DNA of 64,000 bases from Paraconexibacter sp040581415 (GTDB lineage Bacteria; Actinomycetota; Thermoleophilia; Solirubrobacterales; Solirubrobacteraceae). Under the pieces are notes generated by a model. That model had not been told where the DNA came from, made no database searches, and worked only from the letters and a program-made list of their open reading frames with translations. Each line of letters starts with the position of its first letter. The stretch's first letter is position 1. Positions 49,368 to 57,547 of the stretch are shown here, piece by piece. The stretch covers positions 2,914,001 through 2,978,000 of the forward strand of contig NZ_CP114014.1 of the NCBI RefSeq assembly GCF_040581415.1, in the 5' to 3' direction. The translations under genes and the position numbers were made by a program.

Positions 49368-49799
49368 ATGTCCCGCCGGGCAGCAATCTGTGCGCTCTCG
49401 TTGTTGGCTGCACTCCTAGTAGCCGCGGCTGGTTGCGGTTCCTCGGACCCGGACTCAAACGACCGCTCGACCTTGGCGAGCTGCATCCAGACGAGCGGCG
49501 TACCCATCGCGCACAAGCGGGCCGATCTTGACTTCACGCGTGACCGCTCCCTCACGCGGCCGACGTTCAGCGGCAGTCGCGAACTGCGAAGCGGCGATTT
49601 TGCCTACTTCTACAGCAGTGCACAGCCGCACGCCTACCGCGTCTTGATCATCTTGAACCAGCGTGACAACGGCACGCTGATAGGCGAGGCGCTCCTCAAC
49701 CCTTCGCGAGCACGAACCGTCGCCTACCTGCGGCCCGACGACGAGCCTCGTGCCGCTGCCCTGGAGCGCTGTGTCGAAAGTGCGGGGCGCGCCAGCTGA
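49368..49799 (+). CDS. lipoprotein
   Basis: 143 residues from ATG 49368. Signal peptide ALSLLAALLVAAAGC; then STLASCIQTSGVPIAHKRAD, GDFAYFYSSAQPHAYRVLII and ERCVESAGRAS. The paired cysteines (SC...RC) suggest one disulphide. Function unknown. Confidence 0.65.
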   Translation: MSRRAAICALSLLAALLVAAAGCGSSDPDSNDRSTLASCIQTSGVPIAHKRADLDFTRDRSLTRPTFSGSRELRSGDFAYFYSSAQPHAYRVLIILNQRDNGTLIGEALLNPSRARTVAYLRPDDEPRAAALERCVESAGRAS

Positions 49800-49800
49800 C

Positions 49801-49839
49801 GAATCCCATACCACCCGGTCAGGGTTCCGGACCGGACTG
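49801..49839 (+). repeat. attC-like repeat
   Basis: AATCCC 49802-49807 opposite GGGTT 49822-49826; CCGG 49815-49818 pairs with CCGG 49831-49834. Core CACCCGGTCAGGGTTCCGG. Confidence 0.75.
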
Positions 49840-49848
49840 CTGGCTAGG

Positions 49849-50256
49849 TCAGACGCGAATGACCTGGAGGCCGCCCGCGCCCTCCAGCGGTGCGAAGTCG
49901 TCGTCTTGGCTGACTACCGGAACTGCGTTGGCCAGGGCGGTCGCGGCGATCCACAGGTCGTTGACGTTGATCCGCCGACCACGCTCGGCTAGATGGACGC
50001 GCAGCATGGCCCAGGCCGCAGCGACGTGTGCGTCGACCGCCAGGATCTCGATGTCGGCAACCGCCTCGAGCGTCGCCAGGCGTCGCGCCCTGACGTCGAC
50101 GTCGGCCGCAGTTAGGACCCCGGCCTGCAGCTCGCCGATGGTGATCGCGCTCACGACGCTCTCGTCCGGGAGCAGATCGGCGAGCAGGGGCCGTCCGGAC
50201 TCTGAGGCGATGAAGACGCTCGTGTCGAGGAGCCCCCGCGTGGCGGCGGGTGTCAC
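49849..50256 (-). CDS. vapC: PIN-domain toxin (VapC-like)
   Basis: 135 residues from GTG 50256. PIN-domain acidic residues are visible: GLLDTSVFI (first Asp), the GELQAGV glutamate, INVNDLWIAATAL (Asp) and VVSQDDDFAPL (late Asp pair). Members are Mg-dependent ribonucleases. The start overlaps the antitoxin stop codon (GTGA), the normal order antitoxin then toxin. Confidence 0.88.
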   Translation of the reverse strand: MTPAATRGLLDTSVFIASESGRPLLADLLPDESVVSAITIGELQAGVLTAADVDVRARRLATLEAVADIEILAVDAHVAAAWAMLRVHLAERGRRINVNDLWIAATALANAVPVVSQDDDFAPLEGAGGLQVIRV

Positions 50257-50513
50257 CGGATCGGATCGAGGTCGTCAGTCGTGTCTCCGGCCAACGTCGC
50301 CAGGTCGTCTCGCAACCCGGGGTCGGCCTGAGCTACGCCAAGACGGCGGACGAGTTCCGTGCGCCCGATCGGTGTGCGGCGGGCAGCTCGCACCGGAATC
50401 AGCTCAGCGACGGGGCGGCCGCGCGATGTGATGATCACCTGCTCGCCGGCCTCGACCCGCCGCAGGACGTCGGCCGTCTGGTTGCGAAGCTCACGAGCCG
50501 CGATCTCGGTCAT
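50253..50513 (-). CDS. Phd/YefM-type antitoxin
   Basis: 86 residues from ATG 50513. MTEIAARELRNQTADVLRRV and EAGEQVIITSRGRPVAELIP are the Phd/YefM DNA-binding domain; the tail (TELVRRLGVAQADPGLRDDL) would wrap the toxin. Forms a two-gene operon with the PIN toxin. Toxin-antitoxin cassettes are typical of large integrons, where they stabilise the array. Confidence 0.9.
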   Translation of the reverse strand: MTEIAARELRNQTADVLRRVEAGEQVIITSRGRPVAELIPVRAARRTPIGRTELVRRLGVAQADPGLRDDLATLAGDTTDDLDPIR

Positions 50514-50550
50514 GCGACAAATGTAGCACGACCGTCGCACACGGCAATAT

Positions 50551-50601
50551 GAGGCGGCCGCCGAGCACTCGCCGCGCCCGGTGAAGGTTGGGCTACGGAC
50601 G
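50551..50601 (+). repeat. attC-like repeat
   Basis: GCGG 50554-50557 pairs with CCGC 50572-50575; CCCG 50577-50580 opposite CGGAC 50596-50600. Right box GGTTGGGCTACGG is shared with 51090-51130. Confidence 0.65.
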
Positions 50602-50709
50602 GTCGCGGCGTCCGCCGCGTGAACACCTTGTCGACGGACACGCTGGAGACGGTCCTGCGCGTCGTTGCAGGCTCGATGTCGTGCGTGCCGCCGTGCTTGG
50701 ATAAGCATC

Positions 50710-51060
50710 ATGGTTCCGCGCCATCGCCGCGAAATGTTCTTGATTGTGGGCTTCGGCGTCGCCGCCGTAGCGGTCTACGTCGCGGCGAAGGCAGTGTCCA
50801 CGCCGTTCAACCAGTGCGACAACATTGCTGGCACGTGTCTGCGCGATCGTCAGATATCGGCCGTGATGCTGGTGCAGTCTGCGTCGGTCCTTCTCGCGTT
50901 AGGGAGCTTGGGCGGAGCAGCCGCGCGCTTACGTGGGAAGGGGCCGCGAAAGGCGATAGACGCGGTCCTATCTCTCGCCCTCATCTTTGCCGTCGCATAC
51001 CTGGCGCTTGACCCGATCGTGCAGTTGAACGACAGCCGCAACGGCTGGCTATCCCGATAA
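50710..51060 (+). CDS. small integral membrane protein
   Basis: 116 residues from ATG 50710. Three hydrophobic segments: MFLIVGFGVAAVAVYVAAKA, ISAVMLVQSASVLLALGSLG and AVLSLALIFAVAYLALDPIV. Two cysteines in the first loop (NQCDNIAGTC). Function unknown. Confidence 0.6.
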   Translation: MVPRHRREMFLIVGFGVAAVAVYVAAKAVSTPFNQCDNIAGTCLRDRQISAVMLVQSASVLLALGSLGGAAARLRGKGPRKAIDAVLSLALIFAVAYLALDPIVQLNDSRNGWLSR

Positions 51061-51089
51061 GGAACGGTCGCGGTCAGCGGTGCGTAAGC

Positions 51090-51130
51090 GACAACGCTTG
51101 CACGCCGTCTGTTGAGGTTGGGCTACGGGC
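51090..51130 (+). repeat. attC-like repeat
   Basis: CAAC 51092-51095 pairs with GTTG 51111-51114; CCGTCTG with CGGGCGG across the core. Right box GGTTGGGCTACGG as in 50551-50601. Confidence 0.65.
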
Positions 51131-51221
51131 GGGCTGAGCAGATCGCCAGCGCTCCCGAGATGCAGCCCGCTTGCGCGCCTCACCGGACGGTACGAGTCTC
51201 CCTAGCCAACGATCGCGACCG

Positions 51222-51734
51222 TCATTCGTCGCTGCGGACTTGGAACCGTTCCGCCCCGCTCACACGAAAAGCCTGAAACGCCTCCGTGGCCTCGGCAGCG
51301 GCGATCCATTCCGCGGTCCCACCCACCCATGTAGGCAGGTCGTGCTCGACGTCGCGAATCCCCGGACGGGCCGGCCCGGCACACCCGAAGATGCTGCGCG
51401 TCAGGGGCTGAACACCGGCCACTGGAGCGCACGCGATCTCCAGGATCATCGGTATCCGATAAGGCTCGTCGTCCTCGTAGGTCGAGCAGGTCCGGCCGGC
51501 ACCCAGCACCAGCCATTCGCCTGCAAGACCATCAAACGCGCCGACACGCGCATCAAAGCTGAGCATGTCGTCGTCAATGTCATCGCCAATGCTCTCCATC
51601 GGCTCAGCCGCGAAGGAACAAAACACGCGCCAGGCCTCGGGCGCCGCGTTGCCCTGGCCGATCCCACCCTCAAGCACCACGCCGCTCGCTGCGAGCGCGT
51701 GAACGAGTGCTTCAAGACCCCCGGCCGGCTCCAT
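51222..51734 (-). CDS. hypothetical cytosolic protein
   Basis: 170 residues from ATG 51734. LEALVHALAASGVVLEGGIG, FDARVGAFDGLAGEWLVLGA, STYEDDEPYRIPMILEIACA and GGTAEWIAAAEATEAFQAFR. Mixed alpha/beta; not recognised. Confidence 0.6.
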   Translation of the reverse strand: MEPAGGLEALVHALAASGVVLEGGIGQGNAAPEAWRVFCSFAAEPMESIGDDIDDDMLSFDARVGAFDGLAGEWLVLGAGRTCSTYEDDEPYRIPMILEIACAPVAGVQPLTRSIFGCAGPARPGIRDVEHDLPTWVGGTAEWIAAAEATEAFQAFRVSGAERFQVRSDE

Positions 51735-51820
51735 CCGGCCAGCCTAACGCGCCGACGCGGCGCCGCTCGCTGTGCCGGTCGTCGTTCGGACCCCCGCGCG
51801 CGGCGTCGAGGCGCGCCGTT

Positions 51821-51856
51821 ACCCACCGAGTGCTTGACCGTCCGGTAGGGGTTCCA
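51821..51856 (+). repeat. attC-like repeat
   Basis: ACCC 51821-51824 with GGGT 51849-51852 region; CCG 51826-51828 with CGG 51843-51845. Core CCGTCCGGTAGGGGTTCC. Confidence 0.75.
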
Positions 51857-51945
51857 TTCGCGCACGACCGATCCGGCTGCGGGGTCGAGTGGGCTGTGGA
51901 CTTCGAGGCGGTCACCCCGCACCTGGCCGGCGGTACCCTCATTCC

Positions 51946-52260
51946 GTGCCCGTTCGGGAAGCATCCGCTCGGCCGACGACTCCCGTCGCTGCGTTCGTGG
52001 TGTACGGGGCGCTGACGCTCGCATCGTTCGTGTACTTCAACAGCGGTTCTCGAGGCATCGACGTCTGTCTGGAGAACGGCTACGCGGGCCCGGGGCACCT
52101 GTCGTGGTGGCAACCAGGGACAGAGTGCACCGGCGGCGAGCCGCAGATCACCGAGGTGTACCTCAACACCACGTTCGTGGTCGTGCCCGCGATCGTCGTG
52201 TTTCTCGCTCTCGCAACGTGGGCCATTCGCCTCGCCCGCGACCCACGCGGCACGCACTGA
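51946..52260 (+). CDS. two-helix membrane protein (intact copy of 22417)
   Basis: 104 residues from GTG 51946. Membrane segments VAAFVVYGALTLASFVYFNS and TTFVVVPAIVVFLALATWAI flank an external loop with two cysteines (DVCLENGYAGPGH, ECTGGEP). The copy at 22417-22659 lacks the second helix. Function unknown. Confidence 0.65.
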   Translation: MPVREASARPTTPVAAFVVYGALTLASFVYFNSGSRGIDVCLENGYAGPGHLSWWQPGTECTGGEPQITEVYLNTTFVVVPAIVVFLALATWAIRLARDPRGTH

Positions 52261-52298
52261 GGCGCCGGCGTTACACGGCGATCCACTCCCGCGAGGCG

Positions 52299-52326
52299 TA
52301 ACGTCCGGTCTGGGTTCGATAGCGGG
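52299..52326 (+). repeat. attC-like repeat
   Basis: AAC 52300-52302 pairs with GTT 52314-52316. Core ACGTCCGGTCTGGGTTCG; identity with the 16909 cassette begins at GGTTCG 52313. Confidence 0.8.
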
Positions 52327-52333
52327 CATCTAC

Positions 52334-52918
52334 GTGATCGCGGATGATCCACCGGTGTGGGTGTCGAAGCGACGACAGCCTCAACGGGTCCGCGCCGCCG
52401 GTCGGTATGACCCGCGGATCCCGCGGGCTACGTATGACGCGGCCGTCAGCTACGGGCAACGGATAGGCGTCCTGCTCGATGCGATCTACGACGCGTGCCC
52501 GGACGGGGAGGCCTCACCGGAGCATCTCGGGCGGCTTTCGCCCGCGCACCGAGCGGTGTTCGTCGTCGAGTGGGCGATGAGCGAGATCTACAACGGCACG
52601 CTGGATCAGTACTTCTTCAACTCAGCCGGCGACATGGCCGCTGACCTGCCGGCCGCGGCCAGGTTCCTCGGCGCCGATGACTACGCGGCGATCTTCGATG
52701 ACGCGGTCGCGTTCTTCGATCCGTCGCGCATCACCGACCGCAGTTACCGCCAGGCGCGACTCCGGGAACTCGAGGAGGCACACCGACCCGACGAACTCGG
52801 TGAGGTCAACGACCGGATCTACGAGCTCGAGGATGCCGGGCGGATCATCTACCGGCAGATCTGCGAATACATCGACGACCACAGCGGCGTGTTCTTCCGC
52901 GACTCGCCGCCCGTTTGA
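52334..52918 (+). CDS. DUF4375 (DMP19-type) protein, intact copy
   Basis: 194 residues from GTG 52334. Same protein as 16930 but with the full C-terminus (YRQICEYIDDHSGVFFRDSP). Core DUF4375: VFVVEWAMSEIYNGTLDQYF and FNSAGDMAADLPAAARFLGA. Probably a cytosolic immunity-type protein; the family has no proven activity that I can cite. Confidence 0.82.
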   Translation: MIADDPPVWVSKRRQPQRVRAAGRYDPRIPRATYDAAVSYGQRIGVLLDAIYDACPDGEASPEHLGRLSPAHRAVFVVEWAMSEIYNGTLDQYFFNSAGDMAADLPAAARFLGADDYAAIFDDAVAFFDPSRITDRSYRQARLRELEEAHRPDELGEVNDRIYELEDAGRIIYRQICEYIDDHSGVFFRDSPPV

Positions 52919-52940
52919 AGCTCGCGGGCGCAGCTTCCCC
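52917..52940 (+). repeat. variant attC-like repeat
   Basis: GAAGCT 52917-52922 pairs with AGCTTC 52932-52937. Both DUF4375 copies keep it; their similarity ends about 12 bases after it. Confidence 0.4.
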
Positions 52941-52988
52941 GAAAGATCAGCGCGCTGTCGCAGGCGCGGCGTGCGATGTACTGCCGAC

Positions 52989-53426
52989 ATGCGGCGACAT
53001 CTGACCGTCGAAGAGGCCGAGTTTGCGTTGCGTCGCGGAGGCAGCGTCGGCGTGTGGCTCGGACCGAGCGAGCCGGTCGCCGACGGCCCCACCGTCGCGT
53101 GGGTGGAAATCGCACCGCCCGACCGCCACGAGCACCGGGTGACCGTTCGCTGGTGCCGCGCCATGGACGCTGTCGAGGAGCCCGTGACCTATGACCTGCT
53201 TGCGTTGCCGGAGCTCGGACCGGACTACGATCTCGAGCCGTGGGATCCGGGGTTCGACAGCGATGTCGCCGACGGCATCACCCGCCACCAGACACTCACT
53301 GCCGCACTGGACACGCTCACGGCCGTTGACCCGAAAGTACCCCAGCGACTGGTCAACCTCAGCGTCATACACGACGAGTACGGCGACTGGGTCCGAGCCG
53401 GCCGGCCCGCTTCGAACGCCCGGTGA
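52989..53426 (+). CDS. hypothetical cytosolic protein
   Basis: 145 residues from ATG 52989. HLTVEEAEFALRRGGSVGVW, GPTVAWVEIAPPDRHEHRVT, VTYDLLALPELGPDYDLEPW, GITRHQTLTAALDTLTAVD. Alpha/beta, not recognised. The TGA stop lies inside the next repeat (CGGTGAGG). Confidence 0.6.
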   Translation: MRRHLTVEEAEFALRRGGSVGVWLGPSEPVADGPTVAWVEIAPPDRHEHRVTVRWCRAMDAVEEPVTYDLLALPELGPDYDLEPWDPGFDSDVADGITRHQTLTAALDTLTAVDPKVPQRLVNLSVIHDEYGDWVRAGRPASNAR

Positions 53427-53434
53427 GGGTTCCC
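53414..53434 (+). repeat. attC-like repeat, compact
   Basis: GAAC 53414-53417 pairs with GTTC 53429-53432; CC with GG inside. Core ACGCCCGGTGAGGGTTCC; same compact form as 59209-59242. Confidence 0.8.
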
Positions 53435-53478
53435 CGATCTCACGCGGCGCCTAAGTGCTGCGGCCGACGCTAGCGGCG

Positions 53479-53835
53479 CTACAGAAGGTCGCGTTCGGGA
53501 TCTAGTCCGTCGAGCCCAAGCGTGGTCGGCCAGACGGCTTGGAAGGCTTCGGCTTGCGACAGCATCAGAGACAGCGTCACGTAGAACGCATGCGCGACGC
53601 CCTGCGCGAAAGCGTCATCTCGATGGGCTCGTGCATGAGCCGTCGCCTCAAGGGCCTGCTCACGCAGATGAACGCCCAGTTCGCCGAGGTACTGAAGAGG
53701 AGCGGTGGATACGGGGCAACCGGCAATCCCGCAGTCGCTGTCGGGATCGTGCTCGAACTCCATGTGAAAACACAGGTAGTGCATCCGGTCGAAGATGTCG
53801 TACTGCTCCCGCTCACCACAACGGGTCGTCCGCAT
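53479..53835 (-). CDS. hypothetical protein, possible metal site
   Basis: 118 residues from ATG 53835. The N-terminal part MHYLCFHMEFEHDPDSDCGI then AGCP is rich in His, Cys and acidic residues and could bind metal. The C-terminal helices (EQALEATAHARAHRDDAFAQ, HAFYVTLSLMLSQAEAFQAV) follow. No family recognised. Confidence 0.55.
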   Translation of the reverse strand: MRTTRCGEREQYDIFDRMHYLCFHMEFEHDPDSDCGIAGCPVSTAPLQYLGELGVHLREQALEATAHARAHRDDAFAQGVAHAFYVTLSLMLSQAEAFQAVWPTTLGLDGLDPERDLL

Positions 53836-53890
53836 CGGACGCAGGCGAGGGTCTGGTCGCTCACGCCCCCATCTTGTCGTGTCTCGCCCA

Positions 53891-53931
53891 GAGCGGCAGG
53901 CCGCGTCCGGCAGGGGTTCCGCTGCAGACGC
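53891..53931 (+). repeat. attC-like repeat
   Basis: GCGG 53893-53896 pairs with CCGC 53901-53904; GCGTC and GACGC form a hairpin across the core GCGTCCGGCAGGGGTTCC. Confidence 0.75.
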
Positions 53932-53990
53932 GACCTCGGCGACGTGCTCGGCGTCTGGGTTGGATTTGAGGTGCCCGGGCGCACCGGCGG

Positions 53991-54926
53991 ATGTTCTCGT
54001 CGATGATGGATGTGATGAGCTACGTCTTGCAGCTCGACGCCTCACTCGCGGATCCGGCTGCTGCCGATCTGCTCGTAGCGACGGCAAGCGGCCCCGAGTT
54101 CATCTCGCTCGTTCCCGAGAGGCGCTGGCCTCGGTTCACGAGACGGACGCCGAGGCTGTGCTTTGACCCGCGCCAGGCAGACGAGGTCCTCGATGATCAG
54201 GCGACCCTGACCCAGGAGGCCTTCACACTCTCGGTTCGCCGCGAGGCGCTCGCTCGGACCGTGGTGCTGCTCGCCGCTGACCTTCAGTCTGAGTGGACGC
54301 TGCGCTCTTGCTGGGTCGGCGACAAGGTTCGCGACGAGATCCACGTCACCGCGTACGACCTGGCGGACCTGATCGAAGACAGCGCCGTAGAGCGACATGC
54401 CGTGTACCGCGTCACGCCGACGAGCGCTCCACTGCACGCCTTGGCCGAAGCGCTCGCCGAGCTGCGCTCCGTCGAAGCGTCGTTGCCGTCGTTCCCACTG
54501 AACGAGGTCACGATCGAGCCGCGCGGTCCCGCGAACGGCACGCTCCGCTGGCGCACGAGAGCGCGACGGCCGGCCAGCGCCTCGACGTACACGGAGGGCG
54601 AATGGACCGACGGCGGCTGCTCGCTGGACTGGTCACCGGCACAAGACCTCCTGCTCCAGCCAATCCCCGACGTCGGAGAGACCGCCGGCCCCGCGTTCCT
54701 CCCGCGTGCAGACCTTCTCCGCCTCCTCGCCGCGACCTCCGGACAGCCCATCGCCCAGCGAGCCGTAGCAGCCGCGCTCGTCACCGCCCACTTGGATTTC
54801 GACCCCGAGAGCCTGTCGCCAGCCGTCCGCCTAGCCAGCACCCATGACTGGGACCGCTTCATCGGCCACCTTCAGCAGCAGGAGTACCTGCCCCAGCTTT
54901 ACGCCGACGCCCTCAGATCCCACTGA
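53991..54926 (+). CDS. hypothetical cytosolic protein
   Basis: 311 residues from ATG 53991 (ATG 54006 also possible). MMDVMSYVLQLDASLADPAA, WTLRSCWVGDKVRDEIHVTA, APLHALAEALAELRSVEASL, then LRLLAATSGQPIAQRAVAAA and DWDRFIGHLQQQEYLPQLYA. No signal peptide. Not recognised; one of the longest single-gene cassettes. Confidence 0.6.
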   Translation: MFSSMMDVMSYVLQLDASLADPAAADLLVATASGPEFISLVPERRWPRFTRRTPRLCFDPRQADEVLDDQATLTQEAFTLSVRREALARTVVLLAADLQSEWTLRSCWVGDKVRDEIHVTAYDLADLIEDSAVERHAVYRVTPTSAPLHALAEALAELRSVEASLPSFPLNEVTIEPRGPANGTLRWRTRARRPASASTYTEGEWTDGGCSLDWSPAQDLLLQPIPDVGETAGPAFLPRADLLRLLAATSGQPIAQRAVAAALVTAHLDFDPESLSPAVRLASTHDWDRFIGHLQQQEYLPQLYADALRSH

Positions 54927-54955
54927 ACGCGTCCGCAGGGTTCCCGTGCGGCGCA
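54925..54955 (+). repeat. attC-like repeat
   Basis: GAAC 54925-54928 pairs with GTTC 54940-54943; core GCGTCCGCAGGGTTCCC is two bases shorter. CCGCA with TGCGG forms a hairpin across it. Confidence 0.75.
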
Positions 54956-54994
54956 TTCGTTCGCGAGAGACCTCCGGTCGAGGATGATCCAAGG

Positions 54995-55519
54995 ATGGCT
55001 GTCAGTTCACGCGTCGAGTACCGGTTCAGCTGGTGGCATCAGGGCGTCTTCCTCTTCGATCGGCTGTACGTATGGGCCGAGGACTGGCCGGAGTACGAGG
55101 AAGCGACGACGGAGGGTGCCGTGTTCGGGCAATCGCGCTCCCGGGGCGTGACCTTCATCAGCCCCGGCGGAAGCACGTTCGGTGCTGACGGCGCTCGGTT
55201 GGTTGTGGAGGTCTACGACCAGGACCCCGAGCTCCCTCTCGCGGCGGGATCCGACACCGTGGGCGAGTTCGACCTGGACGCGATTTCTGGCGATTTCGCC
55301 CTGGAGGAGTCCGGAGGCGGGACGGGTGATTCTCCAGCGGTTCTCGGGACACCTCCGGGACGCTTTCGTGCTCGGTGGTCCGGCTTCGGCGAGGAGGCGG
55401 TCGAAGTGCTTGACCGAGAAGGCGGCGACGAGGACGCTGAGCGCCCGGACAGCTACCTCCTCCAGATATGGCCACGGACGACGGACACGGAGATCGCGGT
55501 CTTGCGCACCCGGGAGTGA
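54995..55519 (+). CDS. hypothetical beta-rich protein
   Basis: 174 residues from ATG 54995. Strands: VEYRFSWWHQGVFLFDRLYV, ARLVVEVYDQDPELPLAAGS, DTVGEFDLDAISGDFALEES, YLLQIWPRTTDTEIAVLRT. Possibly an all-beta sandwich. Cytosolic; not recognised. Its stop TGA 55517-55519 touches the next repeat. Confidence 0.6.
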   Translation: MAVSSRVEYRFSWWHQGVFLFDRLYVWAEDWPEYEEATTEGAVFGQSRSRGVTFISPGGSTFGADGARLVVEVYDQDPELPLAAGSDTVGEFDLDAISGDFALEESGGGTGDSPAVLGTPPGRFRARWSGFGEEAVEVLDREGGDEDAERPDSYLLQIWPRTTDTEIAVLRTRE

Positions 55520-55550
55520 AACCCGTCCGGTCAGGGTTCCGATGTGGACA
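55518..55550 (+). repeat. attC-like repeat, clean arms
   Basis: AACCC 55520-55524 pairs with GGGTT 55534-55538, extended by G518-C540. GTCCG opposite TGGAC across the core. Confidence 0.85.
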
Positions 55551-55576
55551 TTCACCGACAGACAGGTCGCCTGTGA

Positions 55577-55894
55577 TCAGTTCTCAGCGATCACGAGCAG
55601 AAGCAGGTACGAAGCGCTGCCCAGCGCGACCGCGAAAAGGTACAGGCGCCATGCGCCTTGCGAGTCGTCCGCAGTCGCGACCGCGAGCCCACTGAGTGCG
55701 GCTACGACCGCCCCGCCAGCGAGGGCTACCACGATCGCTTGACCGACCTGGCCTATCGGCGAACCTTCGCCGGTCGCCCAAAGGGCATAGCCACACGCCA
55801 CGATTGCCGCGCTCACCGCCGCTATCCCACTGAGTAGCGTGAAGGCCCTAGTCACAACGCCCAGTATGGCCTGCCCCCTCCTCCTCGGGAGCAT
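55577..55894 (-). CDS. three-helix membrane protein, duplicated cassette (copy A)
   Basis: 105 residues from the start at 55894. Membrane segments about 12-34, 50-70 and 82-102 (VTRAFTLLSGIAAVSAAIVA, AIVVALAGGAVVAALSGLAV, LYLFAVALGSASYLLLLVIA). About 85 percent identical to 60524-60841. Function unknown. Confidence 0.65.
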   Translation of the reverse strand: MLPRRRGQAILGVVTRAFTLLSGIAAVSAAIVACGYALWATGEGSPIGQVGQAIVVALAGGAVVAALSGLAVATADDSQGAWRLYLFAVALGSASYLLLLVIAEN

Positions 55895-55912
55895 CGCACG
55901 CTGGCTGTGCCT

Positions 55913-55945
55913 GACTCTCGAGAATGGGCTCGGTCAAGGTTCCCG
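55913..55945 (+). repeat. attC-like repeat
   Basis: GAC 55913-55915 pairs with GTT 55939-55941; CGAG 55919-55922 pairs with CTCG 55929-55932. Confidence 0.65.
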
Positions 55946-55977
55946 CATTCGCCTGCGGGCGGCACGTCACGGGCGAC

Positions 55978-56961
55978 TTATGGTCCGCAGTCGGCGATGG
56001 CTCGGCCGATTGCGAACCGCACACGACCGAGCGTCACGCTGTCCGGACGACGACCGGCCACCCGAAACACGCCGTCGCGAACGACTCCCGAGGCTACGAC
56101 GCGATTGTGCCGCCGCATCTGCACCCGACGCACCCCCGCCGGCACGATCCCGGCAACGCGCACAAGCCCATCGCTGCCGCCATCGCACGGAGACACGACT
56201 GTCAGTCCGCGTTTGCCCACGCGAGCAGACTGGTCACACCGCTGCTGCACTGGCTCGCCTCGCCGGCCGCGCACCTGAACGCAAGTGATACGCGGACCGG
56301 GGATCACCCACAACCGCGCGGGACGCCTGACCCCGCGGACAAGGTCGTCGCGTAGCACCTCGAACTGCACGTCCTGATCGGCGAGGTCGCTCGGGCTGCG
56401 GCCCCGGTCGGCGGCCGACGGAGCCCGCCGCATGATCGGCAAACGCAGGACCGAATCAAGCACGGGCGCGCGACAACGTCGCAGCTTCGCCCGCCCCCAC
56501 CGTGTGCGGAACACCCCCGCGGAAAGCTCAAGCCGCAGCAACCGCCTGCACAGACGCGGCTCTCCCGAACCCACAAAGCTGCGCCAGGCGCCATCATCGT
56601 CCGCAACCGCCGGCTGCTGCAGACGGCGACTTCCTAAGGGGCGAGAGAGCGTTACGCGGTCCCGTGTGACCCTGAGGTCCGAGGTGCAGGCGATCGTCGC
56701 GTCCGGCGGCGCGTCCCTGACGTACATCACACCGATAGACACGGCCGCCCCGCCCTCACGAACCAGCGGCTTACCGGCGTGGCCGCCGCAGTGCGGATCC
56801 TCGTGAAGGATCGTGACGGTGCGCGCGTCAGCAGAGATGTCGGTCAGCGCCCACGGAATCGCTGGCAGCTGCTCCCGGCTCTCGCCGAGTGACACAGCAG
56901 CCGCGCCGGCGATAAGCAGCGCCAGAGCCGGATACAACGAGGTACTCAGCACACGCCGCAC
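55978..56961 (-). CDS. large secreted hypothetical protein, paralogue of 10503
   Basis: 327 residues from GTG 56961. Export segment STSLYPALALLIAGAAAVSL. Extracytoplasmic part with about ten cysteines: IPWALTDISADARTVTILHE, CRRLLRLELSAGVFRTRWGR, RPARLWVIPGPRITCVQVRG, VAGIVPAGVRRVQMRRHNR. Same domain order as 10503-11501. Function unknown. Confidence 0.65.
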   Translation of the reverse strand: MRRVLSTSLYPALALLIAGAAAVSLGESREQLPAIPWALTDISADARTVTILHEDPHCGGHAGKPLVREGGAAVSIGVMYVRDAPPDATIACTSDLRVTRDRVTLSRPLGSRRLQQPAVADDDGAWRSFVGSGEPRLCRRLLRLELSAGVFRTRWGRAKLRRCRAPVLDSVLRLPIMRRAPSAADRGRSPSDLADQDVQFEVLRDDLVRGVRRPARLWVIPGPRITCVQVRGRRGEPVQQRCDQSARVGKRGLTVVSPCDGGSDGLVRVAGIVPAGVRRVQMRRHNRVVASGVVRDGVFRVAGRRPDSVTLGRVRFAIGRAIADCGP

Positions 56962-57111
56962 AGCGCAAACGGTAGCCCCCTTTCGCGTGACCGGCGCGCC
57001 AACGGCTTCGAACCGGCCAGCACCCATCCGCTTGCCAGTGGCCCCGTCGGACGGGCCAGGCGTCCGCGCCCCAGAACCGGACGGTGAGGATCTTCGCGCC
57101 GTAGTGGCGAG

Positions 57112-57150
57112 GACGCCCTGGCACCTGCGGGCCCCGGTCAGGGTTCCCGT
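57112..57150 (+). repeat. attC-like repeat
   Basis: GAC 57112-57114 pairs with GTT 57143-57145; CCTGGC 57117-57122 pairs with GCCCCGG 57131-57137 with one mismatch. Confidence 0.7.
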
Positions 57151-57274
57151 ACGGCCGCCGCCAACCTGCCCTTGGTGACGGCAACTCGCGGACTGAGGCC
57201 GGCGATCCCGTCGGCGTTCCGCGCAACGAGCGCTGATGCAGCCCCCGCCCGTCCGCGGGTACGCTCCGCCACGC

Positions 57275-57547
57275 ATGCGTGCTGCGATACCTGCGACCTG
57301 CCTCGTTTTCCTGCTCGTTGGCTGCGGCGGCGAAGACACCGCGCGTGATGCGCCTGATGTACGCGGGACCGATCTGATCGCTGCGCTCGAGACCCTTCGG
57401 GCTGCTGGGTACAAGGTCGATCTCTGCGGCCCTGAGTACTCCTCCGGGTTCCTGCGGGACACGGTCACCGATCAGCGAATGACGGCGCCTCGGACCGTTC
57501 AGCTCGAGACCGACGACGAGCTCTCAAAATGCGACTCCGGCGACTGA
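57275..57547 (+). CDS. small lipoprotein with PASTA-like domain
   Basis: 90 residues from ATG 57275. Lipobox CLVFLLVGC, then DAPDVRGTDLIAALETLRAA, GYKVDLCGPEYSSGFLRDTV. Homologue of 25929-26246. Function unknown. Confidence 0.65.
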   Translation: MRAAIPATCLVFLLVGCGGEDTARDAPDVRGTDLIAALETLRAAGYKVDLCGPEYSSGFLRDTVTDQRMTAPRTVQLETDDELSKCDSGD

